Of a stretch of 64,000 nucleotides of DNA, positions 34,201 through 47,700 are shown piece after piece. A model generated the notes under the pieces. It saw only the letters and a program-made list of their open reading frames with translations. It did no database searches and was not told the origin of the DNA. The number at the start of each line of letters is the position of its first letter. Position 1 is the first letter of the stretch. The DNA is taken from contig BSYQ01000010.1 of NCBI GenBank assembly GCA_030272585.1, positions 4,836,001 through 4,900,000 on the forward strand. The letters are read 5' to 3'. This DNA comes from Bryopsis sp. KO-2023. Lineage: Eukaryota; Chlorophyta; Ulvophyceae; Bryopsidales; Bryopsidaceae. A program made the translations under genes and the position numbers.

Positions 34201-37200
34201 CTTTATAACGATGATGGAGGCTTCGATTTGTCGAGACTCAAGGGAACCCGATGCTGGGGAGTCCTCTGTCCAGAACCCCCCATCTACACAGGAATGGTCG
34301 TCATTCTTAGATGGTGTCTTGCATGTCGACTGGACGATACCGTTGGCCTATACATGTCAGCAGAACTGTCATTGCTAAGGATCGTTGGTTGGCAGTATCT
34401 TTGTCTCCGCACATGGTCCACTCAAAATACATAAGCATGGATTCAAGACTTACTTCGACTTCAACTTCAGACTTGTACCAGTCCTCCATCCACTGACGAA
34501 CGTCTTGCGGCGGAATCAGGCTCTCGCTCAGCTTCACTGGATCCGTTTTCCTCTGAAAATGAACATCCAGGGGAGGCCACCAGGGATAACGTTCTGGATG
34601 CTTGCTCTGAACAGCGAGAAGGGGGCATTTAGTCACCATCTCTTTCAAGTGATTTTATCTCGCACCCTTGTTTGTGAAACGGATAGCGTGTTTAACGCTT
34701 TCGTGAAATACAACAGCTCGCATCTATGTATGTCTCCGGACGCAGTGTGTTTGATTTCTTGCTTACAAGCATACCAGCAAAGATCTCCAGAGTAGTGCGT
34801 CTCTTAGGCGATCATGGATCCATATAGAGGAAGCGATGCTCTCCTCGAGCTCCAACGCTCGAAGTGGGTGACCCACGCGATTCACTCGGCAGTCGTGCAA
34901 TATCCTGTCCGTCAGGATGGATATGCTCAACAGCTCGTTGTGAATGGACAGGCGCTCACTATCTTTGAGTTGAAGAATGTTCATCCAAAGAGGTCCCCAG
35001 TCAGCTCCCGTTGAAGCAGCATAGAAGATCTCGGCTAAAAGGTTTCCTGATAGGAAAAAAGCACATACTTCAAAAAATGGCTGCTCCAACGGAGAACGAT
35101 TTTGTGTTCCCATGGCAGGCATTTGAGCTGTGCACTCCTCCAAGCTTGTTTTTAAATGGCATTAGTCTCACCTTTAAGGAACCACGTGTGGCTTCTACCG
35201 TCGTCGTTCAAGAGGGACTTGTCCTGAGAGCGTGCTATGGCAGCAAGCTCTTTTACCATGTCCACCCTTCGAAGGCGACCTAATAGTCGAAGAACTTCTT
35301 TTCCCTGTGGAGTGGATGTATTGGAGACCAGAGATCGATCTGGAAAAAAACAAGAGGGGTGTCACGAACGCAATGAAGCACATATCTTAGGCTTCCACCA
35401 TCTGATTTTGTCTTAATTGGAAAGTGCGTTTCAAGCCACAAAAATCTCAGAACACAGTGACAACGCAATTCCGCGATGCGAAAAGCTATCGAGCTCTGTG
35501 CATTCTGAAAAGAAAAGTTCAAAGTGGTTACAGAAGTCGGTCTGTTTATTCTCAAAAAATACTGCCTGGAAGGGAGGAAGAATGTTAAACTTTGTACTTT
35601 TGGATTCAGAAGGATATATTGTTATTGCCCACCACCTTTCTGCACAGTGAGATGCTCCATCGCGCTTCTGAGGCTGCAGAGCTCCTTCTCCATCAACGCA
35701 CCAGGGAAACGTGGAGCAAGTCCTGCAACATGTCTCTTGTGTACACTCTTGAATAGCTGGATACCTTGGTATCGATCTCCCACGTAACATGGATGTGCCA
35801 TATCAGGATCGTCAGGGGAGAAGTCTCTTTCTACGGCACTTACATTGTCAATATCTCCACCTGATGCTAAGTGTCCACCAGGAGCCCTCAAGCTGGCCTG
35901 TTCCCCAACAGCATGATCATTGATAACATGAGTGACCAAAGAGCCACGGGAAACAAAAGTCAAGCATTACTGATCAAAGACTCCCTTTTACCAAGCATCT
36001 GTCCTTCTTTTAATTGGTGATCGACAATAGTCGTTTCGACTGTGAAACTGTTCAGATCATTCAGAAATATAAGGCTTGTGTTCAAGTCTTCGACATTTTT
36101 CCCCATCTCCTACCTTCAGTACCCAGGATCTCGTGTATGTTGACAATGAGTCGATAATGGCACAGGAAAGTCTCAAGCACTCCATGGAACTGGCTGACAT
36201 CCCATTGCAATCAATTCTTACAATTCCTAATGCGGATGGAATATCCCACAAGGTCTCCAAACTCAGCTGCTTGGTGTCCTTCACAAATCCAAAACCTACA
36301 GATTCCATTGTCGTGGGCGCATACGCTCTTTCTTCGAGGTCCAGAAAAACCTCCTTCTCCTTGCGCTCGTAGTCGATAGGCTGTTTGTGAGTAGCAATCA
36401 ACTTCAGATATATATCACAGCACCTTCCAACTTGTACGTATGCTCATCGTAAATGGTAGACTAAATCCCACCTGCCAAATAGGTCCATATTCTTCCACGA
36501 GCGTCTTCAATTTTTTTGCACCATCCTCACCACCGAAAAAAGGTCCTGAATGTTTTGTAGTATTGCTTGGTTGAAGCAACAGTCCCCAATCATTGCCCAC
36601 CCCACCAGAGCCCCCAAGTATGGATAGAGCTATGTCGCGAGTTGAGTTCACGAGGCTAACTTTCAGTTGCAGTGTGGCAAGCAAAGCCAACCTATCCGCG
36701 ACGCTACTTTCAAACACCTATTCGGACACCCGCCAAATCAAAACGAGTTTATTGTGCCTCGACTTTTCTCCTCAATAGTGGTGCGTTTGTGTTTATTTAC
36801 CTCCAGCTTTATGACGTCCAGTTGCTCCTCAGGCATGTGCAATGCGGATTTGTCCTTTGCGAAGTCTTTGAGGCGTGCAACAAATTTATGGCGACAAGTT
36901 TCTCTCTCTCGCAGAATTATCGTACTGAGACTCGCATACAACCCTCTGCACGCACCCACAAGATTTCGACGGTGTGCATTCAGTTCCTTCACCGCTTTTT
37001 CCGTCAGTCCCACCTTCGTATCCTGTGGATTTTTGCTACTCTTCGCCGCAGGAAGAGCACAAGGCTGTGGTGGTGGCGGGCCTCCGATGGGAAGATGGCT
37101 GGCTCCTGCTCGAAAGAAATAATTCGCTGTTCGTTTGCCATATCTTCAATATTTGTCGATAGCCTCAGGAGATCGAAAAATAATGTACAAATATCAAAAC

Positions 37201-40200
37201 ACCTCCCTGTTCGCCTTGCTCTACCTGTTGATAATCCTTCGTATACGGCCATCCTCCAGAGAGACAGTTGCCTCTTTACCTCCATCTTCCGGACTGCATT
37301 GTCCAAAATAATCTGCATGGTACACAGGGTGCTGAGTGAATATCCAAAAGAAGAACAGGGCATGTTTCAAGAAACAATAATTACAGGCAAAACCCCACCT
37401 GGTTGTACTTGATCACCACCTCCATCGACACTACTTTAAGTGACTGAGCTTTGGATGCACTTTTCAGCGTCCTGAATTCAAGTTTGTCGCGATGCAGGAA
37501 ATTCTTTACGCTTGTGGCTGAGTGGGTGTCGATGATCTCTGCAGGAGAGGTGCTAAATTCCGACAAGGCCAAAGGAGGTGATCTCCAGACTCCTCCGAGG
37601 AGCCATGCACGGCCAACACCACGAAGCGACCCTGGGGCAAAGGTTAACCGTTTATTCAAATTGCCATCTGTGTTTTCTTGAATCGATTGTGGTACCTTTG
37701 ATCGCACGAGTCCTGACCTTTGTGCCATGTGCGCTCTTGTGCGGCGGATCTAGCCATCGCCCCTGGGTTCCTGGCAATTTGGGGTCCACTTTCCCCTGGC
37801 GGTGAAATATCTGCTGGTTCGCATTCCTTTTCAAACTGTTGTATATTCTCCTCCCTTCAACGACATCAGGACAAATACTGCTCGGCTAGACTTGCTTTAT
37901 CCCAGATAGGACACAGAACGACAGCTGATTAGCACACACAAACGTCCAGGTGTTCATGAATTCCCACCTGAGTGAATTTCCTTCGCCGTCAATCGAGTCC
38001 CAGTCGATACCTTTGATATCTGCCGCAGCTACTTTGTACCCAAGCGCGCAACATTGAACGCTATAAATCATCCATAACACTTCGGACTCGTAGAGTTTCC
38101 GAAGGAGGTTTTCCTTGACAAGAACTGCCTTCAAGCACAGGAAAGCTTAACGGTCAAGGACTCATTAACCTCACTGGTGGAGCGCGATCATACATAATTC
38201 TAACCTCGAAAGCCTCTTTCGGCGTCGCTCCTGATTCCTTCATTAGTGCCCCGACAATGTGAGCGTTGTCACCCACAATAGACAATGAGAGTATGTCGCC
38301 CCGTCCATCGCTCTCTTCAACCAAAGACAAGAACTTTGATGTTTAGACATGGCATAGATTCATGCTAGCAAAACAACACCCCCATTCGCATCCACTGATT
38401 TGAGATATTCCCAACTTTCCTTCACATGGAGTGTTTTCAGGTCGAGACTAGTCCCCTCGCAGGATACTCACCTTGACTATCGTCATCTTTTGTCCTGGAC
38501 TTTGATCGTTTTGAGTCTTTTGGGATTTTGGGCAGGGGTGCATCAGCTCGAAACTCCTCCTCTTTCTCTAATACTCCCAGCTCAATTGCAGCACATTGAA
38601 GCACCAGGCGGCGGCACTCATGCTTGTCAACAGAATTTTGTACCTACTCCCCAAAAGGCAACGATCAACACATAAATCCTACAATCCTATCCTGTGTAGA
38701 AGGTTGAACTGTAAAATTCTCACCTGATGAATGCTCGTAAATTGCCCAACCACTTGTCGAACGAGTCTTGGAAACTGACATATCGAGCTCCCGATACAGG
38801 GGAAAAAAGCCGGATCATCTGCCACAGAATGCCTGCGCATGGTAAACAATGGCACAAAGCCTAGCGAAGCAGACACTCCTGGCGACGTTGCGAAGGTCTC
38901 TGCAGCCTGATTTGATTTGGCCGTCAGAGTTGATGAACAGTTTGACAATATTTCTCTTTCCTGACTTGCAACCAGCTCTGCAACTCTAGCAACCACGTCT
39001 GCTTCCAATTCCAATGCAATTGTGGCGTTGATAAAACGACCGCAAAAGTAATCATCTTCTGGATCGATCACTGGACGTCTGCGAACACACCAACAAGCCC
39101 TTCAGAAAACAGGCGCTGGGAAAACACATAAAAAAACACATTCAATTATCTCGCGTTTGGATACCACCTGAAAGCAAGGTCGATCATCTCTCGTCTCAGC
39201 GCCACCCGAGCACCCAGAGGGGAGTCATAAATGGATGCTTTATCATTCTTTAGACTCTGTATATCATGCAGACCCTTGTCCGCTGCATGCCGATACGCAC
39301 CAAGGTAAGCCTGGAGCGCATTGTGGCGAGCTCGACAGAAAGTTGCTTCCATCTCCCACAGATCGCAAAGAATTCCGAGTCTGGCGAGCACAAAAGTTTC
39401 ACCACCGTATTTCCTACCTCTTAGGGCTAAGTGACCATTGTGTGAAACCTGAACCAAATTCCGCTATAGCATCTTTCATACCTGTCAAGCTTCTCTACTG
39501 CATCGTTTTTGCCATCAAGCTCCAGAGAGTGGCATTTCTTTTCGAAAAAGTAAGTTGCAGTTGATAGGAGCTCTTCCTCAACTTCACGAAATTTTTGCAA
39601 GGCGTGCTCATGAAAACTCCACCTGACATTTTGAACACCACCACATGAAAGGCTCAAAAGGAGCAGCCCCACCACGCTTTTACTACTTTCTTGACATCAC
39701 AATAGTGCACTGTTGGATTCTGCGCAAGTGATAGTTTCAGCATGAACGCTTGAGATCTCAAAATTTATTCAGAAGCAACAAAATACAAGGGATACATGAA
39801 ACACACCGCCGTTTGCAATCAATCACTGCCACGCCAGCTTCTTTGTGAGGAATCCATTCATCTCTCTCTGATGGCGCCCCATCGTTGAAAGAGAATTCCG
39901 CATCCTTCTCATCTTGCTCAGGAGTGGTCGTTTGGACAACTGGTTTCGTGTAGCGCTGGTTCTTGGGTACGAAACCATCGATGCTATCATTTTCTTCTTT
40001 TTCGTCTTCAAGAAGCCCAAGCATCAGAGACACTATCGCGTTCAGATAGTGAAGAGTCTGTTCCACATTGACAAAAATTCATGATTGTGATTTTCGCTTG
40101 TGTTTCAGCATACTTTGAATGTTCAATAGCGTGGGCTCTAGACGAGATAGTGGGAAATAGATGCATACATCATGATCGGATTGCATACCTGGAGACGATG

Positions 40201-42403
40201 CCTTCTTGTTCTCAGATATCGCAAAACATAGAGACTCTCCAAGCTCTTGTACTTCAGGGGCTGTTCATCGACTGTGTGTTGTGCAAGTGATAACGCTGCT
40301 TCCTCTCCTTTCTCATCTGCACAAAAAATATATATATTCGTGGCGTGTCCCACAAGATGCTACCTCTGCTCGACGAAATCATACCTTTTTCAGACCATTT
40401 GGAAAGGTGTTGAGCCGCCTTTTCTGCCATTCGTGCTAAAACATCCTTTGGATCGTCGCAGTTCAGGTACGAGTTTTCAGCACGCAGAATGTCATCTACT
40501 CGCGGGGCCAAGTCACGGACGATTGCAGCATGACAAGCGGAAATATCACCCTCCACACTTGGTTGAATCGCAGCCACCTCTGCGGCCTTTTTATTGGTCA
40601 GAAAAAGCTGCTCCGTGCGCATGCTGGAATCATCCTCTTCTGAGGAGGAGGTAGAGGCATCCTCTTCGACATCAATGCTTTCATCTTCACGAAATTTACT
40701 TTTGTCGAGTCCGTTTAATTCACCGACTCTCTTTGTAACCTTGGCGATCAGCCTTGATGACCGAGCTATGTTTGGCGATAGAGAATCCTGCTGTCGGATC
40801 ACCTGCGAGTGCAAGCAATCGTGTGTGCTTATTCGTATTCCGTTCTCCCGTTTGAATGCAGGCCACAACACTCCAAGTTTAATTTTTGAGCTCGAGGGTG
40901 GGTGGGACAGAGATTGTCAACTTTTTTGAATAGGCCCCCAAGCTTCCGTGCCCATCTTAAAGTATGGGGAACAATGGCAGGGGTGTTTTATGGTGTCGGT
41001 GAAAACAGTTTAAAAGGTAGAGAAATTTAAGCAAGTTGCTCAAACTTCCACAGCACACTGAAGTGAAGAGACGGACGTTTGGGAGGAGCTTTCTTGTTCT
41101 GTATGCCAGCTCGTGATGAGCATCCTTGCTGTCAAGATCACAATCAGAGGCCAACGACAGCTCTGAATCGAAGTCATTGCACAACTCTTGAATGAGCTCC
41201 TTGCACTGACGGCTTGTGGAAATCACAGTTGGGGGCGTCGCTAATCCCAGCTCTTCCATTGACTTTTCTCTATCGCTTCTGGAAGCCGCCACCTGCCAAA
41301 AAGAAGGAATATCTATCTCTTGGGCTCGTGAGAAGGTACGTTCTGAAATGAAGCAAGGTGCCGCCGTACCTTTTCGTAGGTAAGATATCTATGGTGATGG
41401 CTGTAAGGAAGCCAATAGAGCCTATCGAAAAATCTCTGGGAGACTCGAGAAGGTGGAAACCGAAAGTTTGCCCAATTCATCAGAGCATACCAATCATCCG
41501 GGACAATGATCTCCGTTTCAGTCAACCGAGAAAGGCGTCCACATGCTTCGGACTCTTCAGTGGAAAGTTTCTGTATGAAAGAAGATAAGCAGTAAACAAA
41601 CAAATAAAGGATCAAAGTCGAGAAAGCTCCACCATGGGCTCACCTGAAGGCATTTTATTGCGACCTCTCTTTCAGGTTCCTCCGCTCTTGCAATTGAACT
41701 GGCCTCCTTTGTCTGTGATGATGATTGTGAGGAGCTATCGAATGCTTCCGTCAATCTGATTGTTGAGCTTCGTGAAAGGTACCTCAGGAGACGTCGCCTT
41801 TCCAGGGTGATCCCAGCAACCCGCACGAGAAAATGCCTCTTCAGGATGGTCAGATCTGAAACCCCTGCAATGCAGTTTTTGCAGTAAGTACTGAAGCTTC
41901 AAATAAAATCGCCACTTGCACCCTATCACAAATGTCATTCTTTGTGTGGAATTGAGCATCCTGATAGTCGGCCACTGACCCTTCTGGATGCCTCCTGTTC
42001 TCTCCACGTCTTCCTTCATTCTTTCTGCTGGATCCTGTGGTTGAGGGATCTCTGGGAGAACGCACAATTCACGCTGCACGGCTTTGCGCTCCAATTCAAT
42101 ACGCTTGACAGTGGGGATGTCTAGCAAAGCTTTCGGGAGGACATCTTCCTCCGTCGTTGTATCTTGAAGCTTGGTAATCGCTTCGGATTGCACATTTCGT
42201 CGCTGGGCAAGAATTCGAATAAGGCTGGAGACATGGCTATCTGCCTCTGGACAGGGGACGAAATCTGACAGTCTTTGTTTTGCAAAACAAGCACCAATCA
42301 TCAGCCAAGAACACTGTGGACGACATGGAAACTGAAGCAAAATCAGAAATAACCTGATCTTGGACAAAGTGCTGCGTTCTACATTTCCAGGTTTCGACAT
42401 CAT
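31299..42403 (-). CDS. Giant coiled-coil protein, about 2,320 residues, 35 exons
   Basis: I cannot name the family. Thirty-five exons close in phase to 6,963 nt, from 42403-41980, 41864-41644, 41570-41370 and 41292-41059 through to 32142-31990, 31892-31816 and 31386-31299. The protein is mostly charged, helical and coiled-coil-like, with two compact Trp/Pro-rich stretches: VPDDWYALMNWANFRFPPS near the N-terminus and HPERYPWWPPLDVHFQRK in the middle. It ends in a heptad-like ELEMEQLRAENRRLRALL. A Ser/Glu-rich acidic patch follows residue 360. There is no signal peptide. The size and multi-domain helical plan recall axonemal coiled-coil proteins such as CCDC180, which is a guess and was not confirmed by motif. 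Weaker points are the donor at 41059, a 38-nt intron at 37023-37060, and the exon choice between 36114 and 35504. The ATG pair at 42403 follows a pyrimidine-rich leader. Confidence 0.75.
32250..32332. repeat. Two adjacent GC-rich palindromes inside an intron
   Basis: The first is a perfect 11-bp inverted repeat around one base (AATCCCCGGCG, 32250-32260, and its complement at 32262-32272). The second has an 8-bp stem CGCGACCG (32311-32318) and its complement at 32325-32332 around a six-base loop. Both lie in the intron between exons 32600-32460 and 32142-31990 of the giant coiled-coil gene. Confidence 0.85.
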
Positions 42404-44708
42404 TGTGTAGAATTACTTTCGGGGGAAAGAGATCGGGGGCGAGATAGATTCAATGCTTTTCTTTTGATTGATTGAGTAGTTCGTGGATTTACAAGCGGTG
42501 TGGTGTTCATTGTTTCTGTGCAACTGATCAGTTCGTGAAGTCAAAGACAGTTGGGAGTATTGTGCGTTCAATTCGCAACTTTTCTTCGAGTGGATAGCTT
42601 TTTTAATGCCGAAAGCCTTTCAGGAGCAAGGTATTTTTTTGGACCAATCGGAAGAGAAGCTCACAAACGCACTTTGTTGATCAAGAGCATTTTACGTCGC
42701 CGCCGTTGTTAAGGAAGAGCGAGGCATTTATGTACAGGTAGCATGGTTAACTTTTGGGGGCAACTTTTTTGTTTTGTGCAGAACCGTGTGCTGAATTCGA
42801 GTTCACGGCCACGGCCTCCATCATCATGCCTTCTCGAGAAAGCCTTTTGGTCTATACCAAATGTATTGTTTGTTTGTTTTGATGTTGAAGATGTTGCTCC
42901 ACATAAAACAAAATCTGCCCTGTGTATTCCAGCCCCTCTAACGGAAGCGTATTCCAGGCTGACTCAAAAATTCGAGTGTCACAGTGTCACAGTGTCACAT
43001 GCGTTGATACATCCCTCTTGCTCGCACCAATATATATCGCACACAGATTGTGCAAACGGAAACTAAGTGCAGACACAAGTCGAAAATACTTCCATAGTAA
43101 TTCGTTAAAGAGAATCTTGGGGGGGGGGATTCAGGCCCCCCAGCACCCCCTGGTTGTGCCTGTGACTGCCTGTCGTCTGTGTGTATGTCAATGAAAAATA
43201 CTTTCTTCTTTTGAGGGTCGATAGATGTGGGTTTTTTTTCTACTCGGATGTTTTGAATCGTGTATCATGGAAAGGAGCGAATTCGCCATTATTCTTCATT
43301 CTTTCTACGGCATTGCCTTTCTAACGAGCTGTTAATACAAATCCGCAAAGCTTTTTGGGAGACTGGTTTCAAGAAGACCATCTAGTTGATGCAAGTCCTC
43401 GCAATCTTGTGTTGGACAGGTCTCAATCTTTTGACCAGAGCCGAGTGCCAGCCTGCTCAACTTTTTCTTGGCAACACTTCTCCTCGATCCTAAAGACTTT
43501 TATTGACGGATATCAATAAAACAAACCACCACGACTTCAGTTCCAAAGGCGTTTCGTAACCCTGCCACTAGTGCAGTTCGCCCGGGCCGTGGAAATAGTG
43601 CTGATCGGTATTTCTTTTTGCGTCATAACTTCGCAGAATTCGGGGGTCTATCAGTGCTCGTAGATTGTGCTCTGTCAGGACATCGATGGACTTTTGATCC
43701 CATTCGATAAAGCCATGAGCGGCCAATACAACTAAAAGCGAATCAAGCTACTCGCTGAGTTTAGAGTCGAAGGGGTCAATGGACAAGCAGGGGAGAAAAC
43801 CGCACGCATACAAATTTCAAACCGCAGACAAGGTGAGCTGGTGCGAATATGAACAGAACACAGAACGGATCTTGCACTAAGCTTATACCAATCAGCAAGA
43901 CAAACAGTGAAACCGGCGGTTGGTGAGCTCTGAGGGAAATGGCGGCTCGAAAAGCAGTCTGCGGCATTATGACGACGACAAATACGCTCAGCAAGTGAAC
44001 CCGCGGGCTGCTGATAAAGCCTCATGTCGCGTTGCTTTCTTTTTACCCACTTTTCGAGGGCAACTTGCCCACACTGTCCCACATGGTCGGTTGACTGGTC
44101 AATTTAACTGTATAAGAGAATGTTCATGCATCCTTAAGGACAAGCTTGTCAGTATTTTTCATCTTGATTTTGTTTGGTAAATCATACCGTTCAGCCAATG
44201 CTCCATCTTTTGCGGCCATGATGATAACTAAGACAAAACAGCAAGGAAGCGCTTTCTGAGCAAGTCTGATATGAACTTCGAATCCCTCTAGAGGGATACC
44301 TAGATGTGATCGCAATATAAGATGTTCTTTGCTTTTTTCTTGAATATGGCCCGGGTAATTATCAGGGACGAATCTCGAGTCCCTCCTTCAATTTTACTGA
44401 AAGGAAGGACTCCAAAAAATGGGCAGGCGGGCGCACAACACTTAGGTTTCATTTACATCCACCAGCACCACAAAGCTCATTTGTCTTTCCTCAACAAGTA
44501 AAAGTCCATTGTACGTCGGTCATGTTCATCTCAGCCTTCACTCATCCGAGTGTACAAACAGTTGTATCGGTTGCAACCAATAAAAAAGCAAAGCTTGTTT
44601 TCATTTGCATTCCTCCCGTCAGGCACCACTCCAAAAGTCATGGGTAGCCATGAACAGCAAAAGACTTTCAGTCCAGAATGACTTTTCAATCATAAATGTT
44701 GGCTCGGT
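42404..44708. other. Intergenic between HAP2 3' end and coiled-coil gene
   Basis: Both flanking genes are on the minus strand, so this 2.3-kb stretch holds the HAP2 3' flank and the promoter and leader of the coiled-coil gene (pyrimidine-rich just upstream of 42403). It includes a run of nine G at 43119-43128 and short repeats of CACAGTGT near 42975-43000. No exon is supported on either strand. Confidence 0.5.
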
Positions 44709-47700
44709 TTAATTTAAACATGCTCCTCGCGGGGAAGTTGATATCATTTGATGCACAGTTTTTTCATCAAGCACCAAAGTCACCATGTCGGGGTCAAAAG
44801 ACATGGGTTGTGGGAGACGCTGATAGTTTCCTGTTTCAGCGTTGAATGCTACACGTTGCAGAGCATGGTGTTCAGGCACAGTGAAAATGTAGTCGGGGGG
44901 TAGCCCAGGCATTGACTGGTCGCATGCAACAAAGTATCAGTGTCCGATAGAGAAAACCCAAGCAAAAAACAAAGAAATTGAATTTGTTTATTCAAAAGCG
45001 AATCATGTCATGTAAAGGAGACATTTTTTTCCTAGTTGCAGCACACAAAGGTTGAAAGACTGGTAGGTAGCATTTAGTTGGTAACTAACAGTAAATGATG
45101 ATGCCAGAAGTAACACACCTGAACGACTTGCAATTTGCCAATCAAGCAACAGAAAGGCCCAGGGCTGAAAAGCCAAGGAGGCGTCCCCAAAGGAGTGAGC
45201 GCTAGATACACCATTTCGTTGCCCGTTGTTGGCGTAGTGGAAGCCACTGCTTGCTGCTTGCATGAAACATAAATAGATACATTATTTTGCAGCTCAGCAC
45301 ATTCACCAGAACACGAAAATGGGAATGCCACTGTGAAACTCACACAGTTGGCATTTTCCAGGTCAGTGAAGAGTCCGTAGAAATAAGAATGCTACATTGT
45401 GGTGAAGAATTAGTTATGTTTATTCAGTGAAGATAGAAATCCCACAAAACACACTTGAGTTTCCATAAAAATACTCTCACAAATAAAATGAATGTTGCAA
45501 TTCAATTTTGGCTGTCTTTCTTTCCAATACCTGGCTTGATTGGACTGAGGTAGATAGAGGGTTCATTGCTTGCATAACGAGCCCATGCGATTCTGCGGTA
45601 TGAACTCTATCGATATCGCCTTTACTTCCAAAACTTTCCTCCATCATTTTGGACATCATTTTCACAGCTATGCTCTCTCTGAGGTTTCTTTTTTTCTTCT
45701 TTGACGAACCTGCAATAAAAATGGCCAACATTGATCGCAAGCTAAACTCTCCTTGCCGGTCTGTATCCTTACAGTAAATACACACTAGGAAGGAGGCACG
45801 CAAGTCAAAACTAGAAAAAAAGCCGAATGTAGTCGTTTACTGCGTTGGCTGGCAACAAGTCTAAGTTCCTTCCATTTAATTTTGACCCAGTGGTGCAGGT
45901 AATTCACTTCTTTGTGTTTCTTGTGAGCTTTAATAGTAACGGTGAGCACTAATGGTCCATCATCTTATAATATATTCACGTAGTCTTTTTGCTCACCTTT
46001 ACTCTTTTTCTTTTTGCTGCCTTTGGAAAATACCAGCTTGCCCCAGCACACAAATATCTTGACACACCAACCCCTTCGAATGGCCGTCAAACATAGACTC
46101 CCTGCACCAGTTCAGTCCAGTTCAAGCATATCAGTGTCTATCAATCGACAAAAAAAATAGCTTCTGACAGGATGGAAGGCAAACATGACAAAAGACTCCA
46201 AGAAACACTACACTTGGATTTTCTAGCGTAAGGAATTGCAGCCATTTATTCACCAAACATAAATAACACCTCATATACATTTTAGCGTATCAAAGAAGTA
46301 GACCTGAGAAGGCTTATGTTTCATTATTTCATTCACCTGTTGCTAATACTAGAAGGATCAATCCAAAGAGCAGCAAGAGCCTCGACCAACATCGTTTTAC
46401 AAGAAAGCATGGAACATCTAATATGTTGGGGCAGTAATCGGTGCAGTCAAGGTCTTTGGGGGCATCTCCGACACCGTTGCCGTCCTTGGAATCGGGCTGC
46501 AAAGTTTTCTGGTTGTAGGCAGTTTGATTTACATAAAAATTCACCTCTTTTGTGTCTGTCAATTCTCCCTGGGACCAAAAAGTGACGAGGAAAGTTCAAT
46601 CAATCAACCAATTAAAAAATAAGCATGTCTAATCATGTCTGTAAACAAAAAGTAATTGGTTCAATCAATCAATACACAGGTGCCAACTAAGATGTGGACG
46701 TAATTTTCTTTTGCTTGATTTTTTTTAAGATGGCCATGCATGGGCAACTGAAAGGGACAAATAGCTCACCAACGAATCTCTGAGACCAACCCAGCAAAAC
46801 AGATCGTCTTGTTGAGCATCACTTGACATTCTCACAAGGAAAGATGGGAGTTGCTCAGACTGGCCTGCCTGCAAGGCCACCTTCTGAGCCCCCATGTCAA
46901 TCACACCAACGCTGCAATTGGACACCTGATCCAGAATATCAAAAATGTTCATTGCGCTATTATCACTTGATTTTCTACTGGTCCTACATTGAAATCAGCT
47001 CTTGCTACACAGCCGTTTTTTTAGAAAAGTGCGTTTTCCCTTTCCTTTTCTTGCAGAAATACTCATGAAGGACGAATGCATTTCTTTCTGGGAGCTCACA
47101 GTCTTACTGTTGCGGTATAATCCGCTTGAATGTAGCCTGTGTTTTTCACTTCGACGGTGAGATAGCCAACATCGGTCAAGGCTTCAAACCCCCCACAAGT
47201 CACATTGGCAAATTTGCAAACTTGAGCAGACAAGATTTCGCCAGGACTGGCATTTATGACAAATCTCAAGCTGTCTGCTTGGACTGACAAGGTGACGATT
47301 GAGTTTCTGATCTGAGTTATAGGAAACTGTAGGATTAAGGCTCCCGACCCAGCCGTGGATGGCGCCTGCAAGAACAGAATCGAAGTTACGAAACTAGCCC
47401 TGATAACAGTTGCTCAATGTCTAGTTTGGAACTTGCATTCACGCACCAAAAAACCCCAGCACTACTAGATACCTTTCCGATTGCCGGTTGCCCTGTGTAA
47501 CGTCCAAGCAGATGGAGGGGGGTGAGTCCATCTCTGGTGCGATTCAAATCCTTCTCGTAACGATCCAATAGCTGATTGCTTAGGCATGATCCCACTGGTT
47601 TCTGGCACGCACCGGATTGGTACCGAAATGCAGTGAAGGATGTCCCAACTCTGTCGCACTCCCTTCCTTTAAGTTTTGAAGACACGGAAAAGAACTTACT

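Noticed and set aside
37200-37337. Alternative frame beginning HPVYHADYFG for an exon of the giant coiled-coil gene
   Set aside because: It also closes in phase, but the frame starting IILDNAVRKM runs uninterrupted for 84 codons with coiled-coil character and needs one intron fewer.
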